From assembly GCA_036346275.1 (NCBI GenBank), contig CM070711.1:70369782-70433781 (forward strand): 64,000 bases of DNA, given 5' to 3'. Origin of the DNA: Otatea glauca (Eukaryota > Streptophyta > Magnoliopsida > Poales > Poaceae). Both the position numbers and the translations under genes were made by a program. Numbering within the stretch: the stretch's first letter is position 1; every line of letters starts with the position of its first letter. The notes beneath the pieces are model-generated. The model had not been told where the DNA came from. It did not search any database and worked only from the letters and a program-made list of their open reading frames with translations. This document shows positions 1 through 10,253 of this stretch, in pieces.

Positions 1-1735
1 AGAGAGCTCATGTTTTAGTATTGCTTGGAGCTAAGTTTTTGCAGGTGTTGCAAAGAACAATGCTCAAGCATTAAATTAGTTTAATGTGTATTTGCAAGTT
101 CGTTGTGCGAATAAACCGAGGTCTATGGGTCCGGAATCCGAGAGCATGTGAGTAGGGCTTGCAACGGGTGTTTGCAAGTTGGTGGGTCTTGTGTTGACCT
201 TCACATGGCTAGGGGATTAATCTCATAGACTCGGGTTTGATTTGCTTAATACGTTTTGCAAATAGATCTTGAGTTGTTTACTGAAATGTGTTTTCGTTAG
301 TTGGTTTTGATATTTGCAAATGTGTTTTGCAAAGAAGTTGTGCTTAAATGAGATTCTTTGGAGTATGTGATTAACATGTGCAAATGTGTTTTGCATAGTG
401 TTGTGATCATGTGTTGATCCTCACATAGCTCAAAGAATATCTTTAATGGTTTGGAGAAAAGTTTTTGTGAAAAGCGGTGTTTTCTCCCCGAGGCCGTCGT
501 CATCGCCTGTTAGGCCGGTAGCAGCAGGGGTCGGTGCTCTGCATGATTTGGCGGTTGCAGAAGGTCCGGTGCTACCGTCTCTCTGGCCGGTGTGGAAAAT
601 CCGAGAGGGATGTTTTTGGCGATCGGCGGTCGGTGCTACCGCCCATGGTAGGCGGTAGCACCGGATGTCGGTGCAACCGCTCCTCGGCGGTGTGAAAAAT
701 CCGGAGGAGGTGTTTTGAGTTCGACTGAGGCGGTGCAGCCGGGTTGAGGCGGTGCTACGCTTGAGCGGTCGGTAGCACCGCTCCCGATTGGCGGTACTAC
801 GGAAATCCCTGCGGCTAGTTTTGTAGCCGTTGGAGAGGCCGGTGCTACCGGTCCGATGAGGGCGGTAGCACCGGAATTCTGGTTTTGTCGAATTTCCCCC
901 AACAACTAGTTTTGGCTTGGAGGCTATAAAAGGAGGCCTTGGGGGCAAGGGCGATAAGTTGGTGTGTGCTAGAGCATTTGGGTGTTTGTAGGAGTTGTGT
1001 GCATGTGTTGCCTTCTCCTTTTGCTTCTTGAGCTAGTGTGAGCCTCTAATTGCATATGTTGCAATTAGGAGAGGATTGAGAGTCTCTTGTGCATGTGTTG
1101 CACTTGAGGAGGATCCTTGTGCATGTGTTGCACTTGGTGATCACCGGAAGCACATGTGTTGTGCTTGGTGAAGTTCAAGCGAGAGGATTGACTTGTTACT
1201 CTTGGAGGTTGCCGACTCCTAGACGGCGTGAGGCGTCGTCTTGCGGGAGCTCTCAAGGTTGTGAGAAGCCCGGCAAAGTTTGTGAAGGTTCGGGTTGAGC
1301 CTACGCGAAAGCGTGAAAAACACATCTAGTGGATTCGAGGTGGGTGCTCAATTCGTGGAGCCGGTCCAATGTGTTTGGGCTAACCTCAACGTGGACTAGG
1401 GGAGACCGGCAAGTCTCCGATCACCACGGTAAAAAGTATTGTGTCTCTTGTGCTTGCTTTGTTCTCTTTATTTATATTCAAGCAATTTACATTCATAGAA
1501 TTAAATTGATTGATTGCTTATCTTTAAATTGCTTTTGTTAGAGACATAATTAGTTAGTGCACATAGTGAGCCTAGTTGATTTAGGCTTTAATTGTCAAAA
1601 CCTTAGTTTATCGCTTTCGCATTTTTATTGATAAGGTTTTGGCATAGGGGTAATTAAGGGGTGAATTGCTTTGTAGAATTTAGTAGAACGAAAGTTTTTT
1701 TAAAGCCGCCTATTCACCCCCCTCTAGACTGGATC
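1..1735 (+). mobile_element. SIRE/Maximus-like Copia LTR, partial (3' part)
   Basis: This stretch has no convincing gene and reads as the end of a long Copia-type LTR. It has a GC-rich U3-like zone (about 480-900) built from direct and inverted copies of GGTGCTACCG, a TATA box with GC-poor leader, then an AT-rich R/U5-like tail. It ends in CCTATTCACCCCCCTCTAG (about 1709-1727), a signature I know from the 3' end of SIRE/Maximus LTRs in grasses. A CACTA transposase reading frame starts immediately after it, so the LTR interrupts that older element. The left end is outside the window, so I cannot tell a solo LTR from one end of a full element. The short ORFs here run through the repeats and are not credible genes. 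Confidence 0.75.
924..932 (+). promoter_or_regulatory. TATA box of the Copia LTR
   Basis: CTATAAAAG lies between the GC-rich repeat zone and the AT-rich tail, where a retrotransposon LTR promoter is expected. A GC-rich initiator-like stretch follows within about 30 bases. Confidence 0.6.
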
Positions 1736-1756
1736 ATTAGACAGCATAACCTCTAG

Positions 1757-2330
1757 TTCAACAGATGGTTCAAGAACCAACAACCCATCACTGGAAGCTC
1801 TTCAGGTGATACGCTGACAATGTTGGCAAAAGGGCCAGCATTTACGGTTGTAACAGGGAAAGGATATGACTTAAATGAGTACACATTTTACACGAGAGAT
1901 CAGAACATGAAGAGCACAAACAAGAACAGTGGTGTTCGCATTGATGTGCTGAATACAGCTGGATCGACGAGGAGATCGTACTATGGGTTCATTGAGAAAA
2001 TTTAGGAGCTCGACTACGTACTCTTCAAGATCACCTTATTTCGGTTTTGTTGGGTTAACCTTGCAGCACGTGAAGATTGACAACGACATCGTCACAACTG
2101 TGGACCTCGAACGTGTCGGATACCAAGACGAACCATTTATTTTCGTTAACCAAGTTGTTCAAGTCTTCTATGTAACCGACCCGTCCAACAAGAAGTGGCA
2201 TGTTGTTCTTCAGGGAAAAAGGAGGATTATCGGAGTCGAGAATGTGGTAGATGAGGAAGAATACAATCTGCTATCGTGTGCCATCAGGCACAGACCGTTA
2301 CTGCAGTTCGGGCCCAGTCATCTCCTGTGA
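1757..2330 (+). pseudogene. TNP2-type CACTA transposase, C-terminal DUF4216 part
   Basis: The translation from 1757 (FNRWFKNQQPI, then LAKGPAFTVVTGKGYDLNEY) and from about 2070 (VKIDNDIVTTVDLERVGYQDEP, then VFYVTDPSNKKWHVVL) is the DUF4216 domain at the C-terminus of plant TNP2/En-Spm transposases. Catalytic upstream domains are absent because the Copia LTR joins at about 1735. The frame is broken at least twice: TAG at 2003-2005 stands where family members usually have Trp in KIWELDY, and a frameshift near 2070 separates the two halves. It cannot make transposase. It shows that element 1 was once autonomous or derived from an autonomous copy. Confidence 0.88.
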
Positions 2331-2690
2331 AGACGATATTTGGTAGAAGAGGAGGTGGAAACAAGGGCAAATCGAAAGGGACTACGTCAGCCCATAACTC
2401 TCCGTTTACCCCATTGGTGCGGCATTCGAGCTGGGGTAGCCATTCATACCGGATGAGACCAAGGAGACGCTTATATTATCCTGCATTAGATTGCAAGATT
2501 GGTACATGGAACAAGCCAACAAGCCGGTGGCACAACAGACATCGAGTATCTCTGTGAGCTTCAACAAGGAATATTTCTTATACCGGTTTTTAGATGGCAT
2601 CTTCGTGGTCGGTTTCTCCGACTTGTTCGATCTATACAACCTCAAAGTGCTTGACGCCTCACTCATAAGATGCTGGACATTATAAGTGTG
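2276..2690 (+). pseudogene. CACTA second-gene remnant (middle part)
   Basis: The reading frame 2491-2685 ends in LYNLKVLDASLIRCWTL. Its end is similar to the exon end VYQLKAVDISTLRSWTL of the second gene in the CACTA at 23382-31016, and it lies just upstream of the Ulp1-like part in both. Here it follows only about 160 bases after the DUF4216 frame, so the sequence that separates the two genes in a full element has been deleted. No start codon or complete domain remains. Outside this transposon context I could not identify it. Confidence 0.6.
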
Positions 2691-2940
2691 TGCAATCACC
2701 ATGTATAAATAAATGTCATATATGTATATGATCTTTGATTTTGTATATATAGATACATGACCATGGAAGCAGACACAAGGAAACAATCACTGGGTTTCGT
2801 CGACCCACACATGGTGTCCAAGCAAACCATGGACGAAAATATACAAGCCATCCACGAGTACGTTGAAAAAGTAATGTTGGCTCATTCGGATAAAAAATTC
2901 ATACTTTTACCACACAACCCGGGGTAAGTGCTTCGTCTAG

Positions 2941-3430
2941 ATGCTACACTTGTTGATTTGGACTATATATCGCACTTCAAAGGTAGGTTCAGTGACTATG
3001 ACGACATACCTGTGTAGGTTTCACTGGGTTCAACTCGTAATTATACTGAGAGAGAACCGGGTCATTTACCTTGATTCCAAAAAGGGTGACACCCACGACT
3101 TGCAGCCTATCAAACAATTACTTGACACGTCGTTCGGTGTCTACAAATATAGGGGAGGGAGACACAAAAAGGGCGGCCCAACGACTCTAAAGCATACTTA
3201 TAACTTTTCGGTATCCGATAATCCTTACACTCCATAATAATACCTTAGGAACTAACTAGCCTATTATGTTTTGGCAGTGCCACCAGCAGCCAAAGGGCAC
3301 TGACCTATGTGGATTCTATGTTTGCCACAACATGAGACTCCTTGTTGGTTCACACAATACCAATGACATAGAGGTCTGTCAATCTTGCAACAATTGTCTC
3401 TACTTATCAATTTATATTCACGCAAGACTT
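2941..3430 (+). pseudogene. Ulp1-like (C48) protease domain of CACTA element 1
   Basis: Two exon-like blocks carry the hallmarks of a C48/Ulp1 cysteine-protease fold found in the second gene of many plant CACTA elements. The first has FHWVQLVIILRENRVIYLDS (His-Trp block and the catalytic Asp). The second, about 3270-3360, has CHQQPKGTDLCGFYV (catalytic Gln and Cys). AT-rich intron-like sequence separates them. The triad residues are therefore still readable, unlike the copy at 29.5 kb where Asp is Asn. The upstream exons are missing or scrambled, so I call it a remnant. The protein's role in transposition is not established; desumoylation-type activity is only inferred from the fold. Confidence 0.75.
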
Positions 3431-3649
3431 TAATCTTCTCATCGACAGGCTTGACAATGCACTAAATTTGCATTGGAAAAGGCTAACATGCTAAGTATTC
3501 GAGGGCACCTATGTGCCTTCTTACTGCGTTAGGTCTTACATCCAAAGGGCAAATGCTACTCAGGGCTCAACTGATGAGTTGTGAATTTGTTACTTACCAT
3601 GCATTCAGAATTAATTAATTAATTTGTGAACCTTCACTACTACAGAATG

Positions 3650-4000
3650 GTACAACACTATCGCTTCATTTGTGTCGGTTCCTAACTTTTGAAGAAAAAA
3701 CCGATTGTGATATGTGTATGTAATTTGTAAGAAGGTCATCACAATCGGTTACGAGCTAGAACCGATTGTGATGAGGTGTCATCACATCGGTTTTATCTCG
3801 AACCGACCTGATGAGGTGACCATCATCACAATCGGTTCTTAGCTAGAACCGGATGACACCCTCATCTGTGTCGGTTCTGAGAAAGAACCGATTGTGATGA
3901 GGGGGTGTTATCACAATCGGTTCTATCTATTAACCGATTTTGATGAGGGGCTCCCTCATCTGTGTCGGTTCTGAGTAAGAACCGATTGTGATGAGCCTCG
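3650..4000. repeat. 5' subterminal repeat array of the Pack-CACTA
   Basis: Alternating direct and inverted copies of an AACCGATTGTGATGA-like motif (inverse TCATCACAATCGGTT), spaced so that neighbours can pair into hairpins. In En/Spm and rice CACTA elements such arrays are the binding sites for the DNA-binding transposition protein. The exact binding protein here is unknown. Confidence 0.9.
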
Positions 4001-4554
4001 CTAGGTTTTATTGTGTACTATGAATTTGATATGCTTTTGTTGTGAATGTACATATATTTGGTAATGTTATGTGATATTGTGTTAGATATTGCTAATGTGG
4101 ACTATCTGTGCTTAAAGAATTGACTGTTGATATTGTGTAATATTCGTGCTGAAAACAGATTGTGACTGTTGATATTATATGTAATATCTATTTTATATAA
4201 TTTTTTTTCAGAATCAAACTCTCACAAATGAGCATACTCTAAAATATAGACTGAAAACAAGGATTACACAAGCTATAATGAAAACAAATTCAAACTAGCA
4301 ATGAACAATCGACGAAAACGGCCGGGTACCAAAACTTTAGAGGCTGTTTTGAGGCCTTAAACGTTGTTTTTTGGGTTCGACACTTTTTCCAAAGCCTCAT
4401 GAATAATTCGCGACTTAGCCTTCGCCTTGTGAATTTTCAAATCTATCTCTTCGTCCTCTTCGATTCGAGTACTCGTACATTGAAAATGGACACCGTATGT
4501 AAAAGTTATAGTCATTTTAATGACAGGTACTCGATTGTGATGTACTACCTAATT

Positions 4555-5395
4555 TATCATTTGTGTCGGTTTTTACTTGAAAACTGATAGTGATTACTAG
4601 TGCCATTTGTGTCGGGTTTTTTAAACTGATAGTGATGTGGTTTTTAATTGTGTCGATTTTTAATCAATAACTGATACTGATGGTTCTCTGTCATTTGTGT
4701 CGGTTTTTACTTGAAAACCGATAGTGATTGTCTTGACATTTGTGTCGGTTTTTACTTGGAAACCGATAGTGATTACGAGTGTCATTTGTGTCGGGTTTTT
4801 TAAACCGATAGTGATTAGGTTTTTAATTGTATCGGTTCTTAATCAATAACCGATAGTAATGGTTTTCTTTCATTTGTGTCGGTTTCTTTTGGAAACCGAT
4901 AGTGATGCGTATCTTAATTGTGTCGGTTTTTTTTAAAAAAAACGATAGTGATTGTCTTGTCATTTGTGTCGGTTTTTTTTAAACTGATAGTGATGTGGGT
5001 TTTAGTTGTGTCGGTTTTTAATCAATAACTGATAGTGATGTGTCTCTATGTCATTTGTATCGATTTTTTTTAAACCGATGGTGATTATTTGTCAGTTGTA
5101 TCGGTTTTTACTCGGGAAACGATAGTGTTTTGTTCTTTATTTGTGTCGGGTTTTAGTACGAACCGACACTACTAAAGGCATTAATTGTGTCGGTTCTTAA
5201 TTGAAAACCGATAGAGATACTCAATTGTGTCGGTTCAGCGTTAAAATCAACACAGGTAGTAATATCAATTGTGTCGGTTCTTGGTTGAGAACCGACATAG
5301 ATAATAATCTAGCTTGTGTCGGTTCTTTGTTGAAAACTGACATAGATACAGACATTAGTTGTGTCGCTTTCTCATGAAAACCGACACAGATAGCA
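4555..5395. repeat. Internal repeat array of the Pack-CACTA
   Basis: A second, separate array of about twenty degenerate units. Each reads roughly TTGTGTCGGTTTTTACTT followed by GAAAACCGATAGTGAT, a near-palindrome of about 35-45 bases, repeated every 45-60 bases. It shares the CGGTT/AACCG core with the terminal arrays but has its own spacing and GTGTCGG arm. It ends just before the captured GC-rich exon. A similar internal array precedes the GC-rich stretch at 26265 in the larger relative. Confidence 0.85.
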
Positions 5396-5429
5396 CATGA
5401 TCCCCACTACTTCATCTTCTCCCGATCGA

Positions 5430-6045
5430 GTCCGTCTCAGTGCTCTCATTTCTTTCGGCGGCTAGCAAGGGTTTGAGTGCCTCCCACCCACCTCCCCCCA
5501 CCGGCGCAGCCCTACCTCGAGCTCCCCTAGTCCCCGTCCTCGTCGGCCTCCGAGCTCCGTGCCGTCGCCGTCCCACCAAGAAGTGCAGGTCAGTCCCATC
5601 ACCACGGGTTCCAGCCGCAGCTCTTGTCCTTCGGGATGTGTGGGCATGGCCCTGCGGCATGAGGGTAGGTGGGGCGTCGAACCCCCATGCGGCCACCGCG
5701 GCGAGTGCCGTGCACTCGGAGCATCACCACGCCAGCATGCTCGGGGTGCAGTTCTGCCCGTTCTGGCTGCCCATGGGGTACGGCTCGGACGTGGAGGAGC
5801 GGATCGACAAGGCCATCTATGCTTGCTTCTTCATGACCTTCCTCACCATCGTCGGATCGCTGACCGGATCCGTCCCCTGCTTCCTCAAGGTGCTTTCCTG
5901 ATTGCTTGCTTGAATTGGTCCATGAACCCCTCTCAATATTGATTTTTTCCTTCCAATTTGTTAACTGGAGCATGGGAGGACTCCGCAGGGCTGCGTTTAT
6001 GTGATGGATGCCTTCATGGAGTACTACCTGCACAAACTACGAATT
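5430..6045 (+). pseudogene. Captured fragment of a UPF0114-family membrane protein gene
   Basis: A GC-rich exon (roughly 5430-5889) ends in VEERIDKAIYACFFMTFL followed by TIVGSLTGSVPCFLK. It is followed by a GT...AG intron (about 5890-5988) and the exon start GCVYVMDAFMEYYLH. This is the first membrane segment and following loop of the UPF0114 family (bacterial YqhA; plant plastid-predicted proteins), whose members keep the pattern gsllgSvlcFikGc.yv.d.f. The remaining two-thirds of the family domain is absent. The upstream 300 bases are GC-rich and may be captured leader or transit-peptide sequence, but I cannot align them. It lies inside the CACTA boundaries and was probably transduplicated from a host gene elsewhere. 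Confidence 0.7.
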
Positions 6046-6220
6046 GAATGTACCTTATCTTGTGCGTAGCATTACAAAGAAGTGGCAAAAGAAGTAGCTG
6101 AATTTTTTCACGTCTTTGCTTGCACGTGTTAGCCATCAGTTGTTACATACCCTGATGTTTGTTTAAATTTCGATATGTCTGACATGCCTTGTTGCTCTTC
6201 TTTCATCATGCCAGTAAATA

Positions 6221-6660
6221 GGTTTCAAACATCATGTACCTAGACTCCCCCTGTTGGTGTTGGGATGTCATACTTGTTGAACAAATCGGATTACACAAAA
6301 GGTGACCTGAAAGCTACCACCGATGTGCATACTTTTCTTTTGAAGGTACTCTCTGCTTCGGTTGTAATATAATACCATATTATATTTCATCTAGGAAATC
6401 TGATGCTGCTTTGTTGCGTCATTGCAGTGGTTCCAGATATACTCTGAATTTCAGTCTAACCCGTTCTTCATTTCTAGAGAGTAAAATGTAGGGATCTTCA
6501 TTCCCACACTAACTGATGAAGTTGTTAAAAGTTCATTTTATGACTCAAAAAGATGTAGATCACGTTATTGAGATCATCTAAAGTTTTTTTACCTTTTATA
6601 TTTTTGTCTTGACAGGGATAGAAAAAGGTTTGCAACCAACAATCAATCTGAAGGTCATAC
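6221..6660 (+). pseudogene. Captured fragment of a serine carboxypeptidase-like gene (three exons)
   Basis: Three exon blocks with splice-site-like borders match S10 serine carboxypeptidases. Block 1 (about 6221-6345) reads IMYLDSPP, VGVGMSYLLNKSDYTKGDLK and DVHTFLLK; an extra C near 6247 shifts the frame. Block 2 (about 6428-6531) reads WFQIYSEFQSNPFFIS, where the catalytic GESYAG should follow; that segment is RE-stop-NVG instead, and then GIFIPTLTDEVVK resumes. Block 3 (about 6615-6655) reads GIEKGLQPTINLK. The nucleophile Ser segment is destroyed and the Asp/His region is absent, so it encodes no enzyme. Introns were carried along, which points to DNA-level capture rather than an mRNA copy. 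Confidence 0.8.
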
Positions 6661-6874
6661 TGGTAACTTTTTTTTTGTTGTTGTCATGCAATTTTACATG
6701 CAAAAGTTGCCTTTGCTTCAGCTCTTTATGCTCATACAACCCATAGCAATTAAAGAAGAATATGTGTCTATGAGCATCACCTACATGATGGCTAAATTTT
6801 GCGATCCACGATTACGATGTTGCAAAGCAGTTTCATTTGTTGACAGATAGTGGCATCTTGTATTTCTATTGTAG

Positions 6875-7004
6875 AGGATCGATATCCCCTCAATAACTTA
6901 CAAAGCAAAGAACTCAACAAATTACAAGAGCGATTATGACAAGTGTAATGTTGGAAGTTATATCAGAGGATGGCGGGTTTAGAGATCCTAAAGGCTCCTA
7001 CTAG
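6875..7004 (+). pseudogene. Stub of the CACTA second gene (C-terminal exon)
   Basis: The sequence resembles the last exon of the second gene in the CACTA at 23382-31016. Both contain LEVISEDG followed by FRDP and end in a Ser-Tyr-stop. Here the reading frame is disturbed upstream of LEVISEDG. It shows that the Pack-CACTA arose by internal replacement in a larger element and kept the 3' end of its second gene. Confidence 0.7.
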
Positions 7005-7224
7005 TTCATATATAAACAATATTATATATGTGAATACGATATGCATGCATGTGTCTTGTTATTAAGTATATTTGTGTTCTATATTGTGAACGAATGCGAT
7101 ATGTGTTGTAATAAAGTGTTTATGTTCTGTGAATGTGATATGTACATGCTGTGTAATATGTGCTGTGAATATAATATGTGAATAATGTTTGTAATATGTG
7201 CTATTTTTACAAAGGTGCATAAAT

Positions 7225-7620
7225 GAGAATCAGCACACCCCCTCATCACAATCAGTTCTTTATAAGAAGCGATAGTGATGATGGCGTTATCACTATCGGT
7301 TCTTTATAAGAAGCGATAGTGATGAGGGCGTCATCACTATCGCTTCTATCTCAGAACCGATAGTGATGAGGGCGTCATCACTATCGCTTCTTATAAAGAA
7401 CCGATAGTGATGATGGACACATCACTATCGCTTCTATATCAGAACCGATTGTGATAAGGCTCTCATCACTATCGGTTTTGAGCAAGAACCGATTGTGATG
7501 ATGCTTTTATCACAATCGGGCAAAAACCGACTATGATAGCGTCGCCTCATCACTGTCTAATGACTTTGTATCGCTACTAGAACCGATTGTGATGACAAAA
7601 AAAACCGATTGTGATGTACA
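7225..7620. repeat. 3' subterminal repeat array of the Pack-CACTA
   Basis: At least twelve copies of GAACCGATAGTGATGA-type units and their inverses (TCATCACTATCGGTTC), arranged head to head and tail to tail up to 14 bases from the right terminus. Motif variants with AAGCGATAG in place of AACCGATTG occur in alternation. Confidence 0.9.
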
Positions 7621-7919
7621 TTTCTGTAGTAGTGCTTATGCTGTGAATTTGTCATTTGTAGTTCTGAATCTAATTAGTTAGTATATATGTGAGTTGATTT
7701 CTGAAATGGATGCGTTGTACATATGTTATAACGTGCGATCTGAGTTGATTTATGAAATGGATGTGCTGTATGTGGTGTAACATGTGGTTAGAGTTCATTT
7801 TTTAAATGTATGTCCTAATAATATGCTGTTGATGCTGTGTACTACCTTTTGTTTCAGAGGACATGGCTAGCATTTTCTAAGGCTAGCCAATAAATTAAAA
7901 TTTAGTAAAAAATGCAAAA

Positions 7920-8290
7920 TTAACATCACAGACGGTTCGAAGGAAGAACCGTCTGTGATGCTCAACACAGACGGTTCCAAATTTGGAACCGTCTCATGTA
8001 GTATCATCACAGACGGTTCCATTTTGGAACCGTCAGTGATGTTACTACATCACAGACGGTTATTCCTTAGAACTTTTTAGGATGATAACCTCATCACAGA
8101 CGGTTCCTAATTGGAACGCCTGTGATAATGCTACATCACAGACGATTCCATTTTGGAACCATCTATGATGAGTTTTTTCACTCACGGTTGCAAAACCGTC
8201 TGTGATGACTCTTTGTCATCATTGACACTTCGATACAGATGGCTCACAAAACCGTCTGTGATGTGGTTTGCGAACCGTCTGTGATGGCCT
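7920..8290. repeat. 3' subterminal array of CACTA element 1
   Basis: About ten copies of CATCACAGACGGTT and its inverse AACCGTCTGTGATG, many paired as short palindromes around a TTGGAA-type spacer. They end 14 bases before the terminus at 8304. The motif is clearly different from the CGATTGTGATGA family of the nested element. Confidence 0.9.
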
Positions 8291-8304
8291 TTTCTGTAGT
8301 AGTG

Positions 8305-9157
<853 letters not shown>

Positions 9158-9205
9158 AACCTCTTTACCATGAAAACTCCATAAAACCTGCGTGTACAAT
9201 TTTTA

Positions 9206-9425
9206 AAAAATTCTCAAAAAATTACCATACGAGGGGAGATGAGTTTATACAATCCTGTATAATTTGAAGACCAAACTCAATCGCATTTGAAAGATATGAA
9301 ATTACTATTTAGGCTAGATTTGTCTTTTTTATATCTTTCAAATGCGATTGAGTTTGGTCTTCAAATTTTACATGATTATAGAAACTCATCTTCTCTACGT
9401 ATGGTAATTTTTTGAGAATTTTTCA
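9206..9425. repeat. Long inverted repeat (hairpin) with about 90-bp arms
   Basis: The left arm (about 9206-9298) contains TTACCATACGAGG and GACCAAACTCAATCGCATTT. It is nearly the reverse complement of the right arm (about 9331-9425), with a loop of about 30 bases. The same module occurs as at least six direct copies at 55.85-56.90 kb. It looks like a fold-back element or a rearranged pair of repeat units. Confidence 0.85.
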
Positions 9426-9477
9426 AAACTTTTTCACGTGGATTTCACTAGATATGTTGCCATACATGTGTCTGTAC

Positions 9478-9629
9478 ATACACACACATACATATATATG
9501 TATACATATACATACATATATATGTATACATATGCATACACACATACATATATACACATACATTCATTATACACATATGTGTATATACACACACATATAC
9601 ATACATATATACATATATGTGTGTATATG

Positions 9630-9668
<39 letters not shown>
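9478..9668. repeat. CA/TA-type complex microsatellite
   Basis: Mixed CACA, CATA, TATG and a terminal (TA)n tract of about 33 bases. All long reading frames here are low-complexity Tyr/Ile/His strings and are not genes. Confidence 0.85.
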
Positions 9669-9673
<5 letters not shown>

Positions 9674-10253
9674 AAACCTTTTTCGTACTCTTGGGAGTAC
9701 ATAGAACTTTGGAGTATCTTATAATCATTATTAGAGTATGCTCAAAATGATAAAAAGGTATAAATTTTTTGTTTAAGCGATATATACAAAGTGGGAGTGA
9801 GTACTCCCAGGAGTTTTGACGATGAAATGGGACAACATGGTGTGAGGGCACCATGATTTCAAATACGCGAATTCAAGCCAAAATTGTTTTTTTTTAATTT
9901 CAATTTTAGGGTATATACCCATCTATAATAATTCAAATAAAACACATACATTTTAAAAAAATATACTCGAATTCAAAGATTTTGAACGAATTTAGATCAC
10001 ATACTTTGATGATTATATATATAATCAGCACATACCTATAATTAAAAAACTATAAAAAAGAAAACTTCAGTTTGAATTTCAATTCAAACTTCAAACTTGA
10101 CATCCAAAAAAAATCAAATTTTTTCACATATGATACATAAATGAAATACCCATTTTGACGGGTGTGTATGTGTGTGACATTTCACGGTTGTTCTTAGCCT
10201 ACAGAAGAGTGTGAAGGTGCAGGTCCATGCTCGCTGTTGTAGCCTGTAATGCC
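9669..10253. other. AT-rich intergenic repeat remnant, no gene
   Basis: About 9675-9790 (landmarks GTACTC ... GGAGTATCTTATAAT ... GATAAAAAGG) resembles in inverse the segment at about 57340-57450, which extends the dispersed repeat pair noted at 8610 and 57230. About 9850-9965 (ATGATTTCAAATACGCGAATT) is similar to the flank at about 13195-13270, another dispersed repeat. No coding signal is seen. Confidence 0.5.

Larger units (their letters stand above)
3635..7634 (+). mobile_element. Nested Pack-CACTA element carrying host gene fragments
   Basis: A complete non-autonomous CACTA. The left terminus is CACTACTACAGAATGG and the right terminus TTCTGTAGTAGTG, with a perfect 3-bp duplication CTT on both sides (3632-3634 and 7635-7637). 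The layout is: 5' subterminal array (about 3650-4000), AT-rich DNA, an internal repeat array (about 4555-5395), captured exons (about 5430-6660), a stub of the CACTA second gene (about 6875-7004), and the 3' array (about 7225-7620). No transposase is left. The subterminal motif matches the element at 23382-31016, which is probably a member of the same family. Confidence 0.93.
1740..8304 (+). mobile_element. CACTA element 1, 5'-truncated, host of a nested CACTA
   Basis: The right half of a CACTA (En/Spm) element. The coding remnants of its transposase and of its Ulp1-like second gene read on the plus strand from 1757 to about 3430. The element then continues after the nested insertion (3635-7634) with AT-rich sequence and a subterminal array of CATCACAGACGGTT and its inverse (about 7920-8290). 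It ends at 8304 with TTCTGTAGTAGTG, the inverse of the canonical CACTA terminus. The 5' end and half of the transposase are lost at the junction with the Copia LTR. Its subterminal motif (AGACGGTT) differs from that of the nested element (CGATTGTGATGA), so the two belong to different CACTA families. Confidence 0.85.

Noticed and set aside
430..948. 172-codon frame on the minus strand in the Copia LTR
   Set aside because: Built of the GGTGCTACCG repeats; no start context or domain, and it lies in the U3-like region.
3650..8290. Regularly spaced palindromic repeats that look like a CRISPR array
   Set aside because: Units alternate in orientation, spacing is irregular, spacers are not unique, and the arrays lie just inside CACTA termini in a plant genome. 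They are transposon subterminal repeats.
9412..9854. Several 80-110 codon frames rich in His, Tyr and Ile
   Set aside because: They run through CACA/TATA simple repeats and have no domain or codon signal.
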